DNA of 64,000 nucleotides from Palsa-504 sp963835775 (GTDB lineage: Bacteria > Actinomycetota > Actinomycetes > Streptosporangiales > Streptosporangiaceae), in the NCBI GenBank assembly GCA_963835775.1, contig CAWIHB010000012.1, forward strand, positions 62,001 to 126,000, given 5' to 3'. The notes under the pieces are model-generated. The model saw only the letters and a program-made list of their open reading frames with translations. It was not told the DNA's origin and ran no database searches. Below are positions 59,094 through 64,000 of the stretch, piece by piece. Within the stretch, counting starts at the first letter, position 1. The number at the start of each line of letters is the position of its first letter. The position numbers were made by a program, and so were the translations under genes.

Positions 59094-60638
59094 ATGTCTG
59101 TTCCGGTCCTGATCGGTTTCGCGGGCGTGCTGGTCGCGGCCGTGGTTACCGGCATGCTCGCCGGGCGGTGCGTTCGCCAGCCCGGCCCCGGCTTCGCCGG
59201 CCTGGCGGTCGCGGCGCTGGGCCTGACCGTGGCGCTGGCCGCGCAGAGCCTGGGCTTCGCGAGCGGCTTCGGGCCCGCGACGTTCCGGGCCGTTCAGCTG
59301 TTCGCGCTGCTGGTCGCGCCGCTGGGGCTGGCCTGGGGCCTGGCCGAGCTGACCTGGTCAAACGACACGGCGAGGTTCGGCGCCCGGCTCGGTGCCGCGG
59401 CGCTGACCGTCGTGGGCGGCGTGATCCTGGCCACAGATCCGCTGACCGGGCCGCCGTTCAGCAAGGCCTGGCCGTCGCCGGGTGCGCACGACGACCCGAT
59501 CGCGCACTACGTGCTGGACGTGGTCCAGGCGGTGACGATCGTCGTCGCCGTGGTCAGCGTGGCCCTGACCGCCCGAGGCAGCGCCGGCCAGGGTAGGGAC
59601 GCCCGGCCGCGAGGCGCCGCCCTGCTGGGCGCGGGCTCGGTCGGCGCGGCCGTCCTGCTGACCGCCGCGCTGCGCCTGTCGCTGCCGGACAGGTCGCTGT
59701 ACCCGCTGCTGACCCTGGTGGCGGCGGCGCTGGTGTGGTTCGGGACGACCAGGATCACCGGTCGGCCGGGCCGCGGCCGGATCGACCGCGGCCGGATGGA
59801 CGGCGGCCGGATGGACGGCGGGCTCCGCGATCCGCGTGACCTTCGTGATCCGCGTGACCTTCGTGATCCGCGTGACCTTCGTGATCCGCGTGACCTTCGT
59901 GATCCGCGTGACCTTCGTGATCCGCGTGACCTTCGTGATCCGCGGGCTCCCGGTGCCTGGCGCGGCCCCGGTGCGCCTGATGAGCGGGGCCCGCGGGCCG
60001 AGCCCGGGCGGCGGATGCCGGCACCGGTTCGGCCGCCGGACTGGCACCCCCAGGAACCGGCCGGCCTTCCGCTTACCCTGCCGGGCCTGGCCGCCGCGGC
60101 TGAGGTGGACTACGTACCGGACCCGCAGCAGGCCGCAGCGCCAGGCGCGGCGCCAGGCCGGCCGTACGGCCGGATCCTGATCTTCACCCTGCTCGAGGAC
60201 CGGACCGCCGACTTCGACCGGCTGGCCGAGCAGGCTGCCGAGGAGGTCAGGACCGGTGAGCCCGGCACATTGGTGTACGTCATCCATTTGGTGCCCAACG
60301 CGCCCCTGCAGCGGATCTTCTACGAGATCTACGCCGACCGGGCCGCCTTCGGCAGCCACGAGAACCAGCCCTACATGCAGCGCTTCGTGGCCGAACGGCG
60401 CGCCTGCGTGCTGGCCACCAACGTCATCGAGTTGCGGCTGAAGTGGGCCAAGGTCGCCCCGCTGCCCAGCCCCCAGCAGGCCAGCCCCCAGCAGGCCAGC
60501 CCCCAGCAGGCCAGCCCCCAGCAGGCCAGCCCGCAGCAGGCCAGCCCGCAGCAGGCCAGCGCGCCGCAACGGCCCCAGGCGCTGGAGCCGCTGCCGCCGC
60601 GGCCGGACCGGGGCCTGCGGCCGGCCGACCGACCGTGA
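59094..60638 (+). CDS. Membrane protein with C-terminal monooxygenase-like (ABM/YgiN) domain and two repeat tracts
   Basis: 514 residues. Six or seven membrane helices in the first 215 residues; a low-complexity linker with six RDPRDL units; an antibiotic-biosynthesis-monooxygenase-like ferredoxin fold at about 360-460 (GRILIFTLLEDRTADFDRLAEQA, FYEIYADRAAFGSHENQPYM); then six SPQQA units and a Pro-rich tail. ABM domains oxidise quinols or polyketides without cofactors or act as sensors. A quinone-related role at the membrane is possible but not shown. GTGA overlap with the glutaredoxin gene. Confidence 0.75.
   Translation: MSVPVLIGFAGVLVAAVVTGMLAGRCVRQPGPGFAGLAVAALGLTVALAAQSLGFASGFGPATFRAVQLFALLVAPLGLAWGLAELTWSNDTARFGARLGAAALTVVGGVILATDPLTGPPFSKAWPSPGAHDDPIAHYVLDVVQAVTIVVAVVSVALTARGSAGQGRDARPRGAALLGAGSVGAAVLLTAALRLSLPDRSLYPLLTLVAAALVWFGTTRITGRPGRGRIDRGRMDGGRMDGGLRDPRDLRDPRDLRDPRDLRDPRDLRDPRDLRDPRDLRDPRAPGAWRGPGAPDERGPRAEPGRRMPAPVRPPDWHPQEPAGLPLTLPGLAAAAEVDYVPDPQQAAAPGAAPGRPYGRILIFTLLEDRTADFDRLAEQAAEEVRTGEPGTLVYVIHLVPNAPLQRIFYEIYADRAAFGSHENQPYMQRFVAERRACVLATNVIELRLKWAKVAPLPSPQQASPQQASPQQASPQQASPQQASPQQASAPQRPQALEPLPPRPDRGLRPADRP
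59826..59946 (+). repeat. 18-bp in-frame tandem repeat (RDPRDL), six full units
   Basis: Six near-identical 18-bp units (59826-59933) and a partial seventh. They encode alternating charged RDPRDL in the cytoplasmic linker of the membrane protein. Confidence 0.95.
60468..60557 (+). repeat. 15-bp in-frame tandem repeat (SPQQA), six units
   Basis: Six 15-bp units AGCCCCCAGCAGGCC (last two with CCG for CCC) near the end of the membrane protein gene. Confidence 0.95.
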
Positions 60639-60946
60639 GCGCGAACATGACCAGCGGCCCGCACCGGATCACCCCGCACCGGATCACCCCGCACCGGATT
60701 ACCCCGCACCGGATCACACTGCTGAGCCGCCCGGGCTGCCACCTGTGCGACGACGCCCGCGCGGTCATCGAGCGGGTGGCCGGCGAACTGGGCGAGGGCT
60801 TTGACGAGCGCGACATCACCGCCTCGCCCGAGGACCTGCGGGAGTACTGGGACAAGATCCCGGTGACCCTGGTCGACGGGGTGCAGATCGACTTCTGGCG
60901 GATAAGCGAGGCCCGGCTGCGGGCCGCGCTCAGTCGGCCACACTGA
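60635..60946 (+). CDS. Glutaredoxin-like protein (DUF836 type)
   Basis: 103 residues. GTG 60635 overlaps the previous stop by GTGA; ATG 60647 is an alternative. The N-terminal 25 residues include four PHRIT units. Then the glutaredoxin-type fold: ITLLSRPGCHLCDDARAVIERVAG with the redox pair CHLC, cis-Pro in KIPVTLVDGVQ. It probably reduces disulfides or mycothiol-mixed disulfides. It precedes rex, and a glutaredoxin before rex-hemA is the usual order in Actinobacteria. Confidence 0.88.
   Translation: MSANMTSGPHRITPHRITPHRITPHRITLLSRPGCHLCDDARAVIERVAGELGEGFDERDITASPEDLREYWDKIPVTLVDGVQIDFWRISEARLRAALSRPH
60659..60718 (+). repeat. 15-bp in-frame tandem repeat (PHRIT), four units
   Basis: Four 15-bp units CCGCACCGGATCACC with single-base variants, at the 5' end of the glutaredoxin-like gene. 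Confidence 0.93.
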
Positions 60947-60983
60947 GCGACCGCGCTGAGCCCCGAGGGCCCCGACCGGCGAC

Positions 60984-61003
60984 TTTGTGAAGCCATGCAC
61001 AAA
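60984..61003 (+). promoter_or_regulatory. Rex operator upstream of rex-hemA-hemC
   Basis: TTTGTGAAGCCATGCACAAA. Its inner 16 bases TGTGAA-GCCA-TGCACA match the Streptomyces Rex consensus TGTGAAC-N3-TTCACA at all key positions but one. It lies 117 bp before the rex start, so autoregulation by NADH/NAD ratio is likely. Confidence 0.65.
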
Positions 61004-61119
61004 GGCGTACCTTGGAATGGCATACCCTGGAATGACGTCGGCTGACGCAGTCTCTTACGCCTCCGCCACTCCCCAGGAGCCCAACCCTCAGGAGCCCGAA
61101 CTCTGGGAGCACTGCCGCG

Positions 61120-61833
61120 ATGCAGACAAACGCTATGCCGCCGGAGATCAACGGCCAGGCCGGCGGGATACCCGAGGCCACCGTGGCGCGGCTTCCGGTG
61201 TACCTGCGGGCCCTGTACGGGCTGGCCGAGCGAGGCATCAGCACGGTGGCCAGCGAGGAACTCGCCGCGGCCGCGGGTGTCAACTCGGCCAAGCTGCGCA
61301 AGGACCTGTCCCACCTGGGTTCCTACGGGATCAGGGGGGTCGGCTACGACGTCGACTACCTCGTCTACCAGGTGTCAAGGACGCTGGGCCTGACCCAGGA
61401 CTGGCCGGTGGTCATCGTCGGCGCGGGCAACCTGGGCCGGGCCCTGGCCAACTACGGCGGCTTCGTCTCCCGCGGGTTCACCATCTCGGCCATGCTGGAC
61501 AGCGACCCGGCCATTGTGGGCAGCAAGATCGCGCGGCTGACCGTCCGCCACGTGGACGAGCTCGAGGCCGTGGTGGCCAGGCACAAGGTGGCCATCGGCG
61601 TGATCGCCGCCCCGGCCGGGTCGGCGCAGGCCGTCTGCGACCGGCTGGTGTCGGCCGGCGTGACCAGCATCCTGAACTTCGCGCCGCTGGTGCTCACCGT
61701 CCCGGACGGGGTGGACGTGCGGAAGGTCGACCTGTCCATCGAGCTGCAGATCCTGGCCTTCCACGCGCAGCGCAGGTCGGCCGCCCGGCCGGAAGGCGAC
61801 CTGGCCGGCACGCAACTCGCGGCGCAGGCCTAG
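61120..61833 (+). CDS. rex: Redox-sensing transcriptional repressor Rex
   Basis: 237 residues from ATG 61120 (ATG 61135 is possible). N-terminal winged helix (SEELAAAAGVNSAKLRKDLSHLGSYGIRGVGYDV), NAD(H) Rossmann motif VVIVGAGNLGRALANYGGF, and a C-terminal swap helix ending near ELQILAFHAQR. It releases DNA when NADH rises and controls respiration and heme genes. A candidate operator lies upstream. hemA follows after 12 bp. Confidence 0.95.
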   Translation: MQTNAMPPEINGQAGGIPEATVARLPVYLRALYGLAERGISTVASEELAAAAGVNSAKLRKDLSHLGSYGIRGVGYDVDYLVYQVSRTLGLTQDWPVVIVGAGNLGRALANYGGFVSRGFTISAMLDSDPAIVGSKIARLTVRHVDELEAVVARHKVAIGVIAAPAGSAQAVCDRLVSAGVTSILNFAPLVLTVPDGVDVRKVDLSIELQILAFHAQRRSAARPEGDLAGTQLAAQA

Positions 61834-61845
61834 GGCGGTGAAACG

Positions 61846-63213
61846 GTGAGCGTGCTGGTGGTCGGCCTCAGCCACAAGAGCGCTCCGGTGGCGATCCTGG
61901 AGCAGGCCGCGGTCAGCGGGGACACGCTGGCCAAGCTGCTCCGCGACGTGACGCTCGCCGAGTCCGTGGCCGAGACGTTCATCGTCTCGACCTGCAACCG
62001 GGTCGAGGTCTACGCCGAGGTGGACCGGTTCCACGCGGGCGTGACCGCCGTCTGCGAACTGTTCGCCCGGCACTGCGGGGTGCCGGGCCGGGAGCTGACC
62101 CCGCACCTGTACGTGCACTACGAGGACCAGGCGGTCAGTCACCTGCTCGGGGTGGCCTGCGGGCTTGACTCCATGGTGGTCGGCGAGGGCCAGATCCTGG
62201 GCCAGGTCCGCGCCGCGCTCAAGCTGGGCGAGGAGCACGGCACGGTGGGCCGGGTCCTGGGCGGCCTGGGCCGGGTCGCGCTGCGGGCCGGCAAGCGGGC
62301 CCGGGCCGAGACCGCCATCGACCAGGCCGGCCAGAGCCTGGTCAGCGTGGCCCTCGAGCTCGCCGCGTCCAGCCTCGGACCGGCCGGTAACGACCAGCAG
62401 CTGGCCGGACGGGATGTGCTCATCGTCGGGGCCGGCTCGATGAGCGCGCTGGCCGCCGCCGCGGCCAGCCGGAGCGGCGCGGCCCGCATCGCCGTGGCCA
62501 ACCGGACCCGCAGCCACGCCGAACGGCTCGCCGCTGGCGTCGGCGCCGGCGTGACCGTCCTGGGGGAGTTGCCCGCCGCTCTGGCCGCCGCCGACATCGT
62601 GGTGTCCTGCACCGGCGCCGCCGGCCACGTCATCACCCGCGCCCAGGTCGCCGCGGCCACCGCGCGCAGGCAGAACCCGCTGGTCCTGGTCGACCTGGCC
62701 CTGCCGCGCGACATCGAACCCGAGGTCGCGGACCTGCCCGGCGTGGCCCTGATCGGGCTTGACCAGCTGAGCGGGCACGCCACCACCGCCCGGGACGGCG
62801 ACGTGGCCGCCGTGCGCGCCATCTGCGAGGCCGAACTGGCCGCCTACCGGTCCGCGGTAGACGCCGCCCGGGTGGCCCCGACCGTGGTCGCGCTGCGGGC
62901 CAAGGCCGCCACCGTGGTGGACGCGGAGCTGGCCCGGCTGGCCAGCAGGCTCAGCGGGGACGGTCTGAGCGGTCATGCGCTGGAGGAAATAGCCCAGACG
63001 GTGCACCGGGTGGTAGACAAGCTATTGCACGCGCCGACGGTACGGGTCAAGGAACTCGCGGGCTCGCCGGGGGGCGAGGAATACGCCGCGGCGCTGCGGG
63101 TTCTGTTCGATCTTGACCCGCGCGCGGTCGAGGCGGTCATCCGTGCCGCCCCGGAGCAGGACGCGCACGGTGACCAGCAGCCGACGCGAGCGGGCGAGGA
63201 GGTGCAGCGGTGA
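61846..63213 (+). CDS. hemA: Glutamyl-tRNA reductase
   Basis: 455 residues, GTG start. N-terminal GLSHKSAPV and catalytic cysteine in VSTCNRVEVYAEV; SHLLGVACGLDSMVVGEGQILGQVRAA; NADPH domain VLIVGAGSMSALAAAAASR; C-terminal dimerisation helix. It reduces Glu-tRNA to glutamate-1-semialdehyde, the first committed step of heme synthesis. It follows rex (12 bp) and its stop overlaps hemC by GTGA. Confidence 0.96.
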   Translation: MSVLVVGLSHKSAPVAILEQAAVSGDTLAKLLRDVTLAESVAETFIVSTCNRVEVYAEVDRFHAGVTAVCELFARHCGVPGRELTPHLYVHYEDQAVSHLLGVACGLDSMVVGEGQILGQVRAALKLGEEHGTVGRVLGGLGRVALRAGKRARAETAIDQAGQSLVSVALELAASSLGPAGNDQQLAGRDVLIVGAGSMSALAAAAASRSGAARIAVANRTRSHAERLAAGVGAGVTVLGELPAALAAADIVVSCTGAAGHVITRAQVAAATARRQNPLVLVDLALPRDIEPEVADLPGVALIGLDQLSGHATTARDGDVAAVRAICEAELAAYRSAVDAARVAPTVVALRAKAATVVDAELARLASRLSGDGLSGHALEEIAQTVHRVVDKLLHAPTVRVKELAGSPGGEEYAAALRVLFDLDPRAVEAVIRAAPEQDAHGDQQPTRAGEEVQR

Positions 63214-64000
63214 AACAGCGAATGCTGCGGCTCGGCAGCCGCCGGAGCCCGATGGCCATCGCGCAGTCCAGCGGGGTCGCGGACCTGATGACCGGGCGGA
63301 CCGGGCGGCTGGTCGAGATCGTCGGCGTGACCACGCTGGGCGACGTCAGCCAGGCCAAGCTGACCCAGATCGGCGGCACCGGGGTGTTCGTCAGCGCGCT
63401 GCGCGAGGCCCTGTGCGCCGGCGAGGTCGACCTGGCCGTGCATTCGGCCAAGGACCTGCCCGCCGGGCCCGCCGCGGGGCTGCGGCTGGCCGCGGTCCCG
63501 GTCCGGGACGACCCGCGGGACGCGCTGATCGCCCGGGACGGCGCCAAGCTGGCCGACCTGCCCGCCGGAGCGCGCATCGGCACCGGCTCGCCGCGCCGGA
63601 TCGCGCAGCTGCTCGGGCTGCGCGCCGACCTGCGCTGCGTGCCGATCCGCGGCAACGCGGGCACCCGGCTGGCCAAGGTGTCCGATGGCGAGCTTGACGC
63701 GGTGGTGCTGGCCTGCGCCGGCCTGGCCCGGATCGGCCACCTCGGCGCGGTCACCCAGGTTCTCGAGCCGGAGGAGATGCTGCCCGCGCCCGGCCAGGGC
63801 GCGCTGGCCGTCGAATGCCGCGACGGCGACCACGAGCTGACCGACCTGCTGGCCGCGATCAGCGACGAGGCCAGCATGGCCGCCGTGGTGGCCGAGCGTG
63901 CCCTGCTCGAGGCCCTGCAGGCTGGCTGCAGCGCGCCGGTCGGCGCCTACGCGGCGGGCCACGGCCAGCTGCGGATGCGCGCCGCGGTGCTGAGCACCGA
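63210..64000 (+). CDS. hemC: Hydroxymethylbilane synthase (3' end outside the window)
   Basis: GTG 63210 overlaps the hemA stop by GTGA, with GGAGG ten bases upstream. 263 residues are visible: LRLGSRRSPMAIAQS, LPAGPAAGLRLAAVP, GTGSPRRIAQLLGLR, and the dipyrromethane-binding cysteine in LQAGCSAPVGAYA. The enzyme polymerises four porphobilinogens. About 50 C-terminal residues lie beyond the edge. Confidence 0.95.
   Translation, partial: MKQRMLRLGSRRSPMAIAQSSGVADLMTGRTGRLVEIVGVTTLGDVSQAKLTQIGGTGVFVSALREALCAGEVDLAVHSAKDLPAGPAAGLRLAAVPVRDDPRDALIARDGAKLADLPAGARIGTGSPRRIAQLLGLRADLRCVPIRGNAGTRLAKVSDGELDAVVLACAGLARIGHLGAVTQVLEPEEMLPAPGQGALAVECRDGDHELTDLLAAISDEASMAAVVAERALLEALQAGCSAPVGAYAAGHGQLRMRAAVLST

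Noticed and set aside
1..64000. tRNA or rRNA genes
   Set aside because: I found no cloverleaf or T-loop signature and no rRNA segment on either strand; a covariance-model scan would be decisive.

Overview
The window is high-GC chromosomal DNA with GTG starts, GTGA/ATGA stop-start overlaps and leaderless promoters. Its actinobacterial markers are MurT/GatD, a 32-residue bS22 ribosomal protein, the rex-hemA-hemC order, a PIG-L deacetylase of the mycothiol type, and proline dehydrogenase next to proC. It is best placed in the Streptosporangiales or a related high-GC actinobacterial line. The species cannot be named from sequence alone.

Layout. (1) 0-2.7 kb: a membrane thioredoxin, then a sulfur operon (DUF4395, sseA, DUF1416) preceded by a short cysteine-containing leader peptide and a 14-bp tandem repeat. 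(2) 2.6-6 kb: a mazEF-like pair, then a divergent arsenic locus (ArsR-ArsC fusion, aquaporin, broken FAD oxidoreductase) controlled from one near-perfect symmetric operator/promoter. (3) 6-13.5 kb: phosphate uptake, with three PstS lipoproteins, pstCAB and phoU. (4) 13.5-20.3 kb: a GntR regulator and three large VirD4/HerA-like proteins whose P-loops look degenerate. (5) 20.3-22.4 kb: murT-gatD. (6) 22.6-48.8 kb: a sulfur-oxidation and metal island with a SoeABC-like molybdoenzyme plus TorD chaperone, LysR, CstR, TauE exporter, PIG-L deacetylase, SQR, two persulfide dioxygenase-rhodanese proteins, a second SQR-like flavoprotein, CopA, a ClC channel, DUF302, a class V aminotransferase, a CDF-like protein, a TerC protein fused to EF-hands, and DsrE. 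(7) 48.9-52.5 kb: a 3.65-kb insertion flanked by a 153-bp direct repeat. (8) 52.6-64 kb: core genes (nitrobindin-like, Fur, ygfZ, proline dehydrogenase, proC, acuC-like deacetylase, excisionase-type regulator, bS22, glutaredoxin, rex, hemA, hemC).

How the genes fit together. The sulfur island can be read as a complete route. SQR converts sulfide to persulfide, persulfide dioxygenase makes sulfite, the SoeABC-like enzyme oxidises sulfite to sulfate and passes electrons to quinone, and a TauE-type permease exports sulfite or sulfate. Five perfect ATACCC-N4-GGGTAT palindromes sit at cstR, tauE/PIG-L and the second persulfide dioxygenase. Two of these promoters share the layout operator, -35, -10, second operator, with operator centres 56 bp apart. 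This outlines a persulfide-sensing regulon.

Damage. Several genes carry apparent single-base frameshifts (near 5535, 18180, 34497 and 50085). They are either real pseudogenes or base-level assembly errors; the sequence alone cannot decide. Tandem repeats are unusually frequent, with units of 9, 14, 15, 18 and 108 bp.
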